A DNA stretch of 64,000 bases from Silvania hatchlandensis (GCF_025564065.1 NZ_JAMGZK010000045.1:120945-184944); one strand, 5' to 3'. Counted from the stretch's first letter, positions 45,698 through 54,553 are shown. Made by a program: numbers and translations. Notes: generated by a model not told the origin, from the sequence alone.

Positions 45698-46816
45698 TTA
45701 ATTCCCGGACGGGCTGACTTTTAATAGCTGCCCGTCAGATTCATCGGTCAGCACGTATAAGTAGCCGTCAGGTCCGACCCGCACATCGCGGATCCGCTGA
45801 TCCCGTTCGCCAAGAATGCGCCCCTCTTCCGTCACCGTATTGCCGCTGACATTCAGCACAATCACATCTTTCTCTTTCAGAGCGCCGATAAAGAGTTTGT
45901 TTTTCCACTGCGGGAACACATCACTGTTGTAGAAGGCCATCCCGCTGACCGCCGGAGATTTTTTCCAGACGAACAGCGGCGGCTCGGTTCCGACCGCCGC
46001 TTCTCCTTTCGCTTCGGGGATCGGCAATCCGCTATAATTGATGCCGTGCGTCGCCAGCGGCCAGCCGTAGTTTTTACCTCTTTCCGGGATGTTGATTTCG
46101 TCGCCGCCGCGCGGCCCGTGCTCATTGAGCCACAGGGTGTTGCTCCACGGGTTCATCGCCATCCCCTGCGGATTGCGAATGCCGTAAGCCCAGATTTCCG
46201 GCCGCGCCTGTTTGGTGTTTACAAAGGGATTGTCGTCAGGCACCGCCCCCTGCTCAGTCAGTCGCACCACTTTGCCCTGCAGCTTATCCAGATCCTGAGC
46301 GGTCGGGCGCTGATTATTTTCGCCGAGGCCAATAAACAGATAGCCTTTGCCGTCGAACACCAGCCTGCCACCAAAGTGGTTGCCGGTAGAGAGTTTTGGC
46401 TGCTGGCGGAAGACGGTCTTAAACGCCTCAAGCCGGGTGGTATCGTCGCTCAGACGACCGAAGCCAACCGCGGTGCCCGCTTTGCCGTCATCACCCGCTT
46501 CGGCATAGCTCAGCCAGACCCGGCGGGAGGTGGCGAAGTCCGGTGCCAGCGCCACGTCGAGCAATCCGCCCTGCCCGCTGTCCCAGACCTTCGGCACGCC
46601 GACAATGGGATCGGACAGCCCTTTCCCCGCCTGCCAGCGCTTCAGCTGGCCCCCTTTCAGGGTGATCAGCATGCCCTGATCCTGCGGCAGGAAGGCCAGC
46701 GCCCAGGGGTGATCGAGTTTATTTTGCAGAACCGAGACCTTCACCTCGGCAGGCGCGGCAAACAATGAGGCGGAGATAAGCAACAATGGCAGGGAAATAA
46801 GCGAGGTTCGACGCAT
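45698..46816 (-). CDS. yliI: Soluble aldose sugar dehydrogenase YliI (PQQ-dependent)
   Basis: The 372-residue protein has a signal peptide (MRRTSLISLPLLLISASLFA, cleavage about after AFA/APA). The six-bladed beta-propeller sequence of the PQQ glucose/sorbosone dehydrogenase family follows: HPWALAFLPQ, GNHFGGRLVFDGKGYLFIGLG, NEHGPRGGDEIN. E. coli YliI (Asd) oxidises aldoses in the periplasm with PQQ. It starts downstream of bssR on the same strand. Confidence 0.94.
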   Translation of the reverse strand: MRRTSLISLPLLLISASLFAAPAEVKVSVLQNKLDHPWALAFLPQDQGMLITLKGGQLKRWQAGKGLSDPIVGVPKVWDSGQGGLLDVALAPDFATSRRVWLSYAEAGDDGKAGTAVGFGRLSDDTTRLEAFKTVFRQQPKLSTGNHFGGRLVFDGKGYLFIGLGENNQRPTAQDLDKLQGKVVRLTEQGAVPDDNPFVNTKQARPEIWAYGIRNPQGMAMNPWSNTLWLNEHGPRGGDEINIPERGKNYGWPLATHGINYSGLPIPEAKGEAAVGTEPPLFVWKKSPAVSGMAFYNSDVFPQWKNKLFIGALKEKDVIVLNVSGNTVTEEGRILGERDQRIRDVRVGPDGYLYVLTDESDGQLLKVSPSGN

Positions 46817-46896
46817 AACGCACTCCTTTCAAGGTATGGCATAAGGTTAGCCATTCAGCGAAGGGGTGATATCACTTTTACAAAAGCTTAACCAGA

Positions 46897-46916
46897 TGGG
46901 GGAGTTGCCTCCCCCA
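46897..46916. terminator. Stem-loop after bssR
   Basis: tgggggag-ttgc-ctccccca is a perfect 8-base stem 3 bases beyond the bssR stop. No T-run follows on the minus strand, so its role as a terminator is uncertain; it may stabilise the mRNA end. Confidence 0.45.
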
Positions 46917-46919
46917 GGA

Positions 46920-47303
46920 TCAGATCTGAATCAGCGGAGTATGTGATTTCAGATACTGGATGCAGAGAGTTAAATCATTCAGACAGTTTTCCAGCTTCTC
47001 TGCGTTGACGGCGATATATGTCGGGCAGTCATGACAGCCAGTCATCATACAAACACCTGCGGTGGTGAGCGATCCGGCGGCGCGATACAGGATAGCCTGC
47101 TCGTCAGCGTCGCAATGCGCTCTCAGGACTGGCGCTTTCTCACGCATATATGTACACAGTTCAAAGAAATTATCACGCAGATGGTCGCTTTCGCTGACTG
47201 ACATGTACCCTTTCGCTTTCCTTAACTGCAGATACGCCGCGAGATCCAGGTGGGCGTTAATCATCTTGTTAAGAAGTTCGCGTTTCAGTCTGTCAACGGA
47301 CAT
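46920..47303 (-). CDS. bssR: Biofilm regulator BssR (YliH)
   Basis: The 127-residue protein matches E. coli BssR in length and sequence type (MSVDRLKRELLNKMINAHLD...). It contains a Cys cluster MMTGCHDCPTY near residues 86-96. BssR influences biofilm formation through indole and catabolite effects. It is divergent from the LysR-type gene. Confidence 0.92.
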   Translation of the reverse strand: MSVDRLKRELLNKMINAHLDLAAYLQLRKAKGYMSVSESDHLRDNFFELCTYMREKAPVLRAHCDADEQAILYRAAGSLTTAGVCMMTGCHDCPTYIAVNAEKLENCLNDLTLCIQYLKSHTPLIQI

Positions 47304-47551
47304 GCTATTTCCCCCCTTGTCAGCCTTTGAACAAGAGTAGAATATGTGTATTTTTTGTACAATTTAATGCTTCACATCAATAAACCGTAACTCATTAACA
47401 TAATTTACAATGTTACAACCGCGATCAGATCGTGGCAGCGAGGGGGCTGGCTGTCATCAGCTTGTAAATTCATACTTTCTTTGCAACGCGCGGGCCTGCT
47501 GCATCGACTACTTTTACGGATGGCCACGATTGCGCACAGGCAGAGGTGAGT

Positions 47552-48472
47552 ATGGCAACGTTTCCGGTATCAGAAAAAATCTGCTCGTTAACCAAAATTG
47601 ACCTCAATCTGCTTACCCTGTTTTGTTTGATCTACAGCATGGGAAGTATCTCGAAAGTGGCTGATATGTTGAATATCTCGGCTTCGGCGGTCAGCCAGTC
47701 GCTGCGAAAACTGCGGGAACTTATGGGGGATAATTTGTTTGTGCGTAGCGGCAACAATCTCCTGCCTACCGTCTATGCAGATGAACTGTACGATAATATT
47801 CTGCCGATTATCGACAAACTGTCGACCCTGCAGCCACTCTCCTCTTTGGTCAAAAAGAAAAGGCTGACGCTCTATACCGAGGCGTTTATTTCGCCCTTAG
47901 TGGTGCCGGAACTTACCCAGAAGATTGTGGCGATTAATTCAGATATCAGCCTGCTACACCGCACGGCAGATCTGAATGAAGCGAAGATTACCGAGCTGTT
48001 GAATATGCGTCAGGCCGACGTGGTGTTTTCCACGTTTTCGGTCGAGAGCAGCAATATCGTGTGTCAGAAAATTTGTGATATGAAACTGGTGCTGATTGCT
48101 TCGCGGGATCATTCTGACTATCCGGATGTGATCACGGAAGCGATATTCAGAGAGGCCAATCTGGTGGGGTATAACACCAAAAATGAAAAGATTATTTATC
48201 ATCGCAGCATTGTCGATAAAAAATTCCGCTCCAGTGAGCGATGCCTGCTGACAACCTCTTTTGCATCGATACTGATTATTGTATCCAAAACCAACTGCTT
48301 AGGCATTATTCCTGAGATGGTCTTTTCAACTTATGCAGAGATGTACCGCCTGAAAAGGCTCGATACGCCGTTCACTCTGCCACAGTTCAGTCTCTATTCT
48401 TCTTCCAGAAAAGAGATCGACAAAATCATCTCTGCTTTGCTGGTCGACTTTTCCGTTAATGTCTCTTACTGA
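47552..48472 (+). CDS. LysR-family transcriptional regulator
   Basis: The protein has 306 residues from ATG 47552, with AGAGG 5 bases upstream. It has the LysR helix-turn-helix at about 23-46 (YSMGSISKVADMLNISASAV, SQSLRKLRE), then an effector domain. The style (DLNLLTLFCLIY) is that of the LeuO/NodD-like subgroup. It lies between bssR and rimO, where E. coli has no gene, and is somewhat AT-richer than its neighbours. The target is unknown. An inverted repeat follows its stop. Confidence 0.88.
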   Translation: MATFPVSEKICSLTKIDLNLLTLFCLIYSMGSISKVADMLNISASAVSQSLRKLRELMGDNLFVRSGNNLLPTVYADELYDNILPIIDKLSTLQPLSSLVKKKRLTLYTEAFISPLVVPELTQKIVAINSDISLLHRTADLNEAKITELLNMRQADVVFSTFSVESSNIVCQKICDMKLVLIASRDHSDYPDVITEAIFREANLVGYNTKNEKIIYHRSIVDKKFRSSERCLLTTSFASILIIVSKTNCLGIIPEMVFSTYAEMYRLKRLDTPFTLPQFSLYSSSRKEIDKIISALLVDFSVNVSY

Positions 48473-48483
48473 ATGCGAAGAGA

Positions 48484-48530
48484 ACGACGAAAAATGCAAT
48501 GACGTCACTGTATAGGATATTTTTCGTCGT
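48484..48530. repeat. Inverted repeat downstream of the LysR gene
   Basis: acgacgaaaaat (48484-48495) pairs perfectly with atttttcgtcgt (48519-48530) across a 23-base loop that itself contains tgacgtca. There is no T-run. It may be an mRNA-end stem or a protein site. Confidence 0.5.
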
Positions 48531-48618
48531 CCTTGCTGGAGAAAGATGTTCAAAAAATCTTACCTTTTACCGGGTAAGCGGAACGAATACAGTAAAAAAC
48601 CAATTGATAAATAAGACG

Positions 48619-48792
48619 TTAGTATTTTTTAACTTTATGCTTAGCAAACTCATCTTCGGCCGCAATTTTTAATTCAGCCATTATTTTGGGCTGAGTGAGT
48701 CCTGTTGCAACGGAAATACAGGACAGTTCCACGCCGTAAGCGTGCAGGGTTTTGGCCATTTCTAATTTAGATTGCAGATAGATATCTCTCAT
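48619..48792 (-). CDS. Small protein resembling the C-terminus of Rpn-type transposase-like nucleases
   Basis: From ATG 48790-48792 the protein has 57 residues; CGAGG lies 8 bases upstream, favouring this over a longer frame to 48903. The segment MAKTLHAYGVELSCISVATG resembles the (A)hxML-xGxxhxxIAxhTGLS motif near the C-terminus of Rpn/YhgA-like proteins. It could be a free-standing regulator or a fragment. Function unknown. Confidence 0.5.
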   Translation of the reverse strand: MRDIYLQSKLEMAKTLHAYGVELSCISVATGLTQPKIMAELKIAAEDEFAKHKVKKY

Positions 48793-49095
48793 TACGTACC
48801 TCGTTATAGTTAGCGACGAGGTAAAAGATAAATTATCTGTTTGGCTGATCCAATAAGGGCCCCTTAAAGCCGGGATAAGTAAAACTAAGTAGTATATTTT
48901 CACTGTAATAGATTGATTTTACGATGTAAATATTTAAGACATTCATTGCTTACGCTTAAAGCGCACCGGTATGGCATACAATTTTGCCCTGTGAAGGGCT
49001 TCTCATCTCCCCCAATGCACAGATCGCTATAAATCTGTCGAGGAACTCTGTAAAATCCCGCCCTTATAACTCGATAAATGATGAATTTTTAACCT

Positions 49096-49158
49096 ATGAG
49101 CAATGTAACACACCAGCCGAAAATCGGCTTCGTCTCGCTGGGCTGCCCGAACAAATAA
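49096..49158 (+). pseudogene. rimO: Severed 5' end of rimO (left junction stub)
   Basis: ATG 49096 begins MSNVTHQPKIGFVSLGCPN, the native RimO N-terminus of enterobacteria, but after LGCP the frame runs into island DNA and stops at 49156-49158. The remaining gene continues 12.4 kb away with a different N-terminus. The stub still has the native rimO promoter region and would make a 20-residue peptide. Confidence 0.9.
49139..49151 (+). other. Left attachment site (attL) of the rimO island
   Basis: TGGGCTGCCCGAA at 49139-49151 recurs as TGGGCTGTCCGAA at 61574-61586 with one difference. Left of it the sequence is native rimO; right of it is AT-rich island DNA. The crossover presumably lies within CCGAA or GGGCTG. 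Serine integrases leave such short imperfect core identities. Confidence 0.8.
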
Positions 49159-49345
49159 AATCCATACAAAGGATATTTTTTAACCAACTCACAGCATCAG
49201 CCAATTAACATAACCCTTGTTCAAGGGTGCAAAAACTGAAAACATATTGAAAAAAAAGACTTTTTAAGTCATTATGCTGGCTTTAATTCAACACTTTATT
49301 GAGCCTTAGCCAGTAAAAAAGGTTCTTTGATTGAGGGGTTTTCCA

Positions 49346-49789
49346 ATGAGTTCGCTTACTAAAGAAGGTTATGCTAAAGGTGGTTTCATCGATCTCCACA
49401 ATCAAAACGTTGAGTACACTGGGCGAAAATTAGCTATCCACGCTTGGGATTCAGGCGAGGAACTCAACGAAACGACAATGTCCTCATTTCCAGAATACGC
49501 CAGTATGAAAGAGGCAGGTCGTTATTATGTACAGCAAGTTTTGATTCGCTCAAAGATTCTCGCTATCGACAAAAATAAAACGACGTTTACTGCTAAGGCT
49601 ATCCAAATCGAAGATGGCACAGAACTTGCCGAAAAAACCATGAAGAAAATCGATTCATTCCGAAAATACATTTCTGATAATGTCTTCCATGAGCTGACCT
49701 ACGGCGTGGCTCAGATGTATACATCAGGCGAAATTCGTCCAAAGAGCATTGAAGACTTACACGACATGATCGCTATTGGTGGTGAGTGA
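49346..49789 (+). CDS. Unrecognised 147-residue island protein
   Basis: The ATG at 49346 (MSSLTKEGYAKGGFIDLHNQ) follows GAGGGG at a good distance. The protein is soluble, mixed in charge, without membrane helices. It contains LHNQNVEYTGRKLAIHAWDS and a C-terminal MYTSGEIRPKSIEDLHDMIA. I do not recognise a family. It is alone between the left junction and a second rimO-like sequence, so it may be the sole cargo of an older element. Confidence 0.7.
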   Translation: MSSLTKEGYAKGGFIDLHNQNVEYTGRKLAIHAWDSGEELNETTMSSFPEYASMKEAGRYYVQQVLIRSKILAIDKNKTTFTAKAIQIEDGTELAEKTMKKIDSFRKYISDNVFHELTYGVAQMYTSGEIRPKSIEDLHDMIAIGGE

Positions 49790-50162
49790 AAACTCTATTA
49801 GCCCCAACAGAATACCTTTAAACTATTTGTCAAAATTGCACAGATTTGCTTATAAACGTATTCATTTCAGTCAAAAGTATTCTTTACGAGCTGCATGAAA
49901 TCTTTTTATGCGGCTAATAAAGGTACCTCAAACATCAGTATAAATTCTCCCTCAACCACTGTAAAACCTTAGCCTTATTATTTTATATTGAATCTTTATC
50001 TATGAAAGATACCCTTCTGAAGCCCAAAATTGGCTTCGTAAGCCCTGACTTCCAAAACATTAAGAAACAAACTTAGATTAAAAAAGAATAGAAGAATTAA
50101 CTCATTGAAAATATGACAAAAAAAGCTATTAGATTCTTTCACGTTTAATCCATACTCAGAAA
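49790..50162. other. AT-rich interval with the rimO-like remnant
   Basis: Apart from the 24-codon rimO-like frame at 50002-50076 no gene is seen. Composition is strongly AT-rich as in the rest of the island. Confidence 0.5.
50002..50076 (+). pseudogene. Second rimO-5'-like sequence inside the island
   Basis: ATG 50002 opens a 24-codon frame, MKDTLLKPKIGFVSPDFQN..., ending at 50076. KPKIGFVS matches the QPKIGFVS of native RimO, and aaattggcttcgt differs by one base from aaatcggcttcgt at 49121. After GFVS the similarity stops. It looks like the replacement rimO start of an earlier integrated element whose right junction was later disrupted. Confidence 0.6.
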
Positions 50163-50384
50163 TTATCCCTTCGGTGGATATGTATCCTTCCCATGAGAAT
50201 CACTATCGCGTATCTGTCCGTTAGGCCGATGGATGACAAGTTCGCTTCCTTGATTCCGTGAAATTGTACGTCCAGCATCAATAGCTTCCTGCTGAGTACG
50301 ATGTGTGGAGGTAACCTTACCATTTCCTGCACCTCTCACAGCCCACTGACCATTGTGAGGCACTACGTGCTGATTTTTACCCAT
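50163..50384 (-). CDS. DUF2188-family protein
   Basis: From ATG 50382-50384 (MGKNQHVVPHNGQWAVRGAG) the protein has 73 residues; a longer start at 50423 is possible. The sequence shows the DUF2188 pattern: HVVPHxxGWAV, then a TQQEAIDAGRTISRNQGSEL helix and VIHRPNGQIRDSDSHGKD. The domain is small and uncharacterised, common beside mobile elements. Confidence 0.82.
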   Translation of the reverse strand: MGKNQHVVPHNGQWAVRGAGNGKVTSTHRTQQEAIDAGRTISRNQGSELVIHRPNGQIRDSDSHGKDTYPPKG

Positions 50385-50534
50385 AATGTCATCCGCTAAG
50401 TGAAGTACACCATATGGTGTCATTTCAAATTATAAGCACTATATGTAGCGTTGCGTTTGATGCGGATCACAATCTTTCACTCCAGCATCGATACCTTACA
50501 TACACTCCTTGAGTACTAAAAATCAGCTTGTTAT

Positions 50535-50708
50535 TTACTGACTTGTTTCATGAAAATACAAGCAACTACCGATAATAAACATCCCTAATAGTATGATTAT
50601 TAAAGCTATTTCATAGTAAAACGTGCCCTCTAACCATCTGAAAGATAAGCTATAATCTTCACTTGAAGGCTTCAGCTTCAAGGTATATAAGATTAAGACT
50701 AATCTCAT
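50535..50708 (-). CDS. Possible small membrane protein
   Basis: A 57-residue frame from ATG 50706-50708 (MRLVLILYTLKLKPSSEDYS) has a short hydrophobic start and one strong membrane helix (IALIIILLGMFIIGSCLYF) at the end. GGTGA lies just upstream. No family is recognised and coding status is uncertain. It is divergent from the helicase operon. Confidence 0.35.
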   Translation of the reverse strand: MRLVLILYTLKLKPSSEDYSLSFRWLEGTFYYEIALIIILLGMFIIGSCLYFHETSQ

Positions 50709-50794
50709 GATCACCGAGTAAAAAAGCAACTGCCCCACAACAGTTTGTTATATATCGAGAAAATTGGACATCACATGTACTTAAGGAGAGTAGT

Positions 50795-52192
50795 TTGAAA
50801 ATTCTTTCGAACCATCGTGCTTCGCCTGAACAGCTACCTATAGTCAGCCGGAATACAGCAGGTATAGTCGTTATCAGAGGTGCCGCAGGTAGTGGCAAAA
50901 CTACAAGTGCATTACTTCGGCTCACAGCAATAGTCAATGCATTAACATATCGAAGAAATCTTGACAATGACGTTACACCTATTAAAACATTAGTACTGTC
51001 ATTTAATCGAACCTTGGCTGGATATATTGAGGGTTTAATTGATGATAGTATCCAGGCTAAAACTATACCTGTAGTAGTTGAAAATGACACATTTGCTAAC
51101 TGGGCTCGAAGGCACCTCAACACACCTTTGATTAGAGATACAACTCGTGATTCTTATCTTCTAAACAAATGTTTAACACTTGGGCTTGATTTAAATTTCG
51201 TACTCGATGAAATAGACTATTTTCGAGGTAGATTCCGTCAAGACGAATTAGATAATTACCTAACAGTCGAGAGAACTGGTAGAGGATTGTCACCACAAGT
51301 TACAAGACAGACTCGTCAGCGTTTAATTGATACTGTTCGTTCTTATGTGCAATATCTTGAAGAGAATCAGTTAGACGATTGGCATACTCACTGTGAGAAA
51401 ATGATCTCTAATGAATGCTTGGGTTATGACATAATTGTTGTTGATGAAACGCAAGATTTTTCAGCCAATCAAATTAGAGCTATATTAAATCACCTTAAGG
51501 ATGATTATTACTTAACGTTTGTAATTGACACAATACAACGGTTATATCCACGAGGCTTTACATGGTTAGAAACTGGATTAGATATGCGGAACGCGGCCTA
51601 TTTTAAATTAGGTGAGAATCATAGGAACACCGTGGAAATTGCTGCATTTGCTGCATCCATTACCCATGGATTAACAATCGATGATGACGGAAGCATCAGC
51701 GACTTTACAAGAGCTACAAGGCATGGACCAAAACCAGTTGTGTGTAAAGGACTGTACTCACAACAAGTAAATTATGCCATTGATTATATTCAAAGAAATG
51801 TTAATCTTCAAAATGAATCTGTCGCATTTCTTAAACCGAAAGGAGGACAATGGTTTGACGAAATTCAAAAACAACTTACTCGTCATGGCCTGTCCTACGT
51901 AACCATAACTAAAAATAAGGTTTGGTCAAGAGGACCTGAAAACATTGCATTATCCACAATGAATTCAGCTAAAGGTCTTGAGTTTGATCATGTGATAATT
52001 TTAGGCCTAAGTGATGCAAATATGAAGCATCAACAAGATGAAAATGATGATAAATTACAGCAATTAAGAAGACTACTTGCAATGGCTATCAGTCGAGCCA
52101 GAGAATCTGTAGTTATCGGATACAAAGAATCAGAAAAATCAGATTTGGTTGACTATTTTACTCGTGGCACTTTCGATGAGGTGGATTTATAA
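50795..52192 (+). CDS. UvrD/PcrA-like superfamily 1 helicase
   Basis: A 465-residue protein starts at TTG 50795, chosen because AAGGAG lies 6 bases upstream. Helicase motifs in order: Walker A GAAGSGKTT (29-37), motif Ia LVLSFNRTLAGYI (about 66), Walker B VVDETQDFS (about 218-226), motif III (LTFVIDTIQRLYPRG), motif IV-like LGENHRN, motif V STMNSAKGLEFDHVIILG (about 388-405) and motif VI LRRLLAMAISRARESVVIGY. It is much shorter than UvrD (720) and lacks a nuclease. Its stop touches the ATG of the DarT-like gene, so the two are translationally coupled. Confidence 0.85.
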   Translation: MKILSNHRASPEQLPIVSRNTAGIVVIRGAAGSGKTTSALLRLTAIVNALTYRRNLDNDVTPIKTLVLSFNRTLAGYIEGLIDDSIQAKTIPVVVENDTFANWARRHLNTPLIRDTTRDSYLLNKCLTLGLDLNFVLDEIDYFRGRFRQDELDNYLTVERTGRGLSPQVTRQTRQRLIDTVRSYVQYLEENQLDDWHTHCEKMISNECLGYDIIVVDETQDFSANQIRAILNHLKDDYYLTFVIDTIQRLYPRGFTWLETGLDMRNAAYFKLGENHRNTVEIAAFAASITHGLTIDDDGSISDFTRATRHGPKPVVCKGLYSQQVNYAIDYIQRNVNLQNESVAFLKPKGGQWFDEIQKQLTRHGLSYVTITKNKVWSRGPENIALSTMNSAKGLEFDHVIILGLSDANMKHQQDENDDKLQQLRRLLAMAISRARESVVIGYKESEKSDLVDYFTRGTFDEVDL

Positions 52193-52858
52193 ATGAGTAT
52201 CGAACAAGTTATGGTAGAGAAAGGGATATCAGAAGTCCTACATTTTACGACAGAAAGAGGTTTAACGGGTTGTGCAGGTACAGGTTTAGTTTTATCTCGC
52301 AAAGCATTAAATGAAGAACAATATCTTAGCTATATTGCATCGCCTGTATCAAGTGAGCGAAGAGAAGCACAGGCTACATTCAACAAAGATGAAGACTGGT
52401 TAGATTATATAAACCTATCCATAAGTGAAATAAACACAAGTTATTTTAACGCTGCTAAAAATTGGTTTAGAGGTGAAGATAGATGGTGGTGTATTATGGC
52501 TTTTGATTCCATCATCCTGACTCACCCAAAGATATATTTTACAACCACCAATAATATCTATACATCTGTAATAAGAACACCTGGCTGTGTAGGGCTTCAA
52601 GCTATGTTTGTTGAAACAATTACAAGATGGAGGGGAAAGACTGTAAGTAGAAATGGTAGACAACAAAGATTAACAACCTGTGAGCAAGCTGAAGTTCTGT
52701 ATCCAAATCCTCTTGATATGAAATTCCTTAGAAGCGTTTACGTTCAAAACCCAGAGCAGGCTGCATCGATACATGGAACACTGAGGAGCTTTGGTTTTCT
52801 TTCTGTAAATGTTATTATTTGTCCAGAAAAATTTATAGGTGTGCCTAACACATTCTAA
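52193..52858 (+). CDS. DarT-like DNA ADP-ribosyltransferase
   Basis: The 221-residue protein has the DarT (DUF4433) layout: LHFTTERGLTGCAGTGLVLS near the N-terminus (NAD-binding His17), a WLDYINLSIS region, FETIT-type ADP-ribosylating loop residues (MFVETITRWRG) and TTCEQAEVLYPNPL with the likely catalytic Glu167. DarT attaches ADP-ribose to thymidine in single-stranded DNA and blocks replication; DarTG systems stop phages. The expected macrodomain antitoxin DarG is absent; an ADP-ribosylglycohydrolase follows instead. It starts the base after the helicase stop. Confidence 0.82.
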   Translation: MSIEQVMVEKGISEVLHFTTERGLTGCAGTGLVLSRKALNEEQYLSYIASPVSSERREAQATFNKDEDWLDYINLSISEINTSYFNAAKNWFRGEDRWWCIMAFDSIILTHPKIYFTTTNNIYTSVIRTPGCVGLQAMFVETITRWRGKTVSRNGRQQRLTTCEQAEVLYPNPLDMKFLRSVYVQNPEQAASIHGTLRSFGFLSVNVIICPEKFIGVPNTF

Positions 52859-52867
52859 GAGGGAAAA

Positions 52868-54553
52868 ATGAACTCACTCAGAAAACAAAAAGTCATAAAT
52901 TCCGCACTATGGGCCGCCGCTGGTGATGCTATTGGCTGGATTTCTGAACTAACAGATGAAAGTGGCTTAAAGCGTAGGATTAACGATACCTACCTTCTAA
53001 AACCTGTGAGCTGGAACAGAAAAATTGGAGGATACTCAGGAGTAACAGTGAGCCTCCCAGCAGGAACATACTCAGATGATACACAATTAAGATTAGCTGT
53101 ATCGAGATCTATCAGAAGTAATGGGGAGTTTGACACAGAGTCATTTGCAAAAATAGAACTTCCAGTCTGGTTATCTTATGCTTTAGGTGCTGGCAAAGCA
53201 ACGAAATTAGCCGCTACAAACCTCATGCGTAAAGATACAAATTGGTTTTCTAATTTCTATAAAGTTAACGGAATTGATTACACAAACTCAGGTGGAAATG
53301 GAACCGCCATGAGAATACAACCTCATGTATGGAGTTGTAAAAACCTCTCAGAGAGAAAATATGTTGCATCTGTAATCAAAGATTCCTTAGTGACTCATGG
53401 GCATGTATTAGCAATGTGCGGTGCACTATTACACGCTGATACATTACAGTACGCATTAATAAATGGTAAACCTGCTGGCCCTACAGAAATCAATAGCTTT
53501 ATTGATAACTTCACTTCTATACCTGAAGTTATTCATGAAATCTACGAGTTAAATAATTTCTGGCTCCCTAACTGGGAAATTATTTCCGGAAAAAAACTGC
53601 ACGAAGAAATTGAGAGAGTTCGTATTGAATCAAAAGCATATCTCTCAAAATCTCTCAATGCAGCAAAAGAATATAGTGACCTTTCAGAGAAATACAAATC
53701 AGCAATTGATGCCCTTGAATGCAACAAAGAATCAAGAAAAGGAACGGCTACTAACACAGCGATTGCGAGTGCCTTACTTTGTCATTTTTATAAAAACTCA
53801 ACCCCATACGAAGCAATTATTTCATGTGTCAATTTATTAGGCACTGATACAGATTCGATTGGGAGTATGGCAGGGGCTATATTGGGATGTTACAGCGACC
53901 TTCCGGAATGGGCTATTCAAGATAACAAATATATAATTAGCGAAGCCAGCAGATTAAATGATATAGCGGAAGGGATTCCAACCAAAAACTTTGACTATCC
54001 TAATATAAACAAATGGCAATCGCCACAAACACAGAGCGATACATTAGTTAAAAATAAGGATGGTATATACCATATCATTGGATTAGGAAAGGTAGCCTTA
54101 TCAAATTCTGCTGGTTCGAAGAATAAAAACTATGAGTGGCAATGGATGCAACTCGAGTATGGTCAGACAATTTTAGTAAAAAGTAAAATAGGTGATATTA
54201 AGTTAGCTGATCCAACTCAACTTCGCGAGAATGAGTTACCTCTCAAAAATGAAATCACATCAGAACAAATGGCTATATCAAAAGAGTCTGAACGACAAAG
54301 AGAGGTAATTAAAGCCGTACCGTCTGCTACAAGTTCATATAAGTATGAACAAAACAGTTTTAATTATGATTATGCGGATTCTGATAAATTAGATCTCGAT
54401 GATCTAACTACAAATTTAATCAAAAACGGTTTTAGTGAACGAGAAATAGGTCATTATCTTATAAAACTTGCAGATAAAAAAGGTCTTGATTCTTGTGTAG
54501 CATTTGCAGCTATCATTGGTAAGGCTTTCATCACAAGGAAGAAAAAACAATAA
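52868..54553 (+). CDS. ADP-ribosylglycohydrolase with C-terminal extension
   Basis: The 561-residue protein has an ARH/DraG-type N-terminal domain: AAAGDAIGW (about 16-24), metal-binding YSDDTQLRLA (68-77), an HGHVLAMCGA region (about 178) and LLGTDTDSIGSMAGAILG (about 320-337) with the second Asp pair. Such enzymes remove ADP-ribose from proteins or DNA. Residues from about 380 to 561 form an extension with a small beta-rich part and a helical C-terminus (LTTNLIKNGFSEREIGHYLI) that I do not recognise. It begins 9 bases after the DarT-like gene and probably acts as its antidote. Confidence 0.85.
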   Translation: MNSLRKQKVINSALWAAAGDAIGWISELTDESGLKRRINDTYLLKPVSWNRKIGGYSGVTVSLPAGTYSDDTQLRLAVSRSIRSNGEFDTESFAKIELPVWLSYALGAGKATKLAATNLMRKDTNWFSNFYKVNGIDYTNSGGNGTAMRIQPHVWSCKNLSERKYVASVIKDSLVTHGHVLAMCGALLHADTLQYALINGKPAGPTEINSFIDNFTSIPEVIHEIYELNNFWLPNWEIISGKKLHEEIERVRIESKAYLSKSLNAAKEYSDLSEKYKSAIDALECNKESRKGTATNTAIASALLCHFYKNSTPYEAIISCVNLLGTDTDSIGSMAGAILGCYSDLPEWAIQDNKYIISEASRLNDIAEGIPTKNFDYPNINKWQSPQTQSDTLVKNKDGIYHIIGLGKVALSNSAGSKNKNYEWQWMQLEYGQTILVKSKIGDIKLADPTQLRENELPLKNEITSEQMAISKESERQREVIKAVPSATSSYKYEQNSFNYDYADSDKLDLDDLTTNLIKNGFSEREIGHYLIKLADKKGLDSCVAFAAIIGKAFITRKKKQ

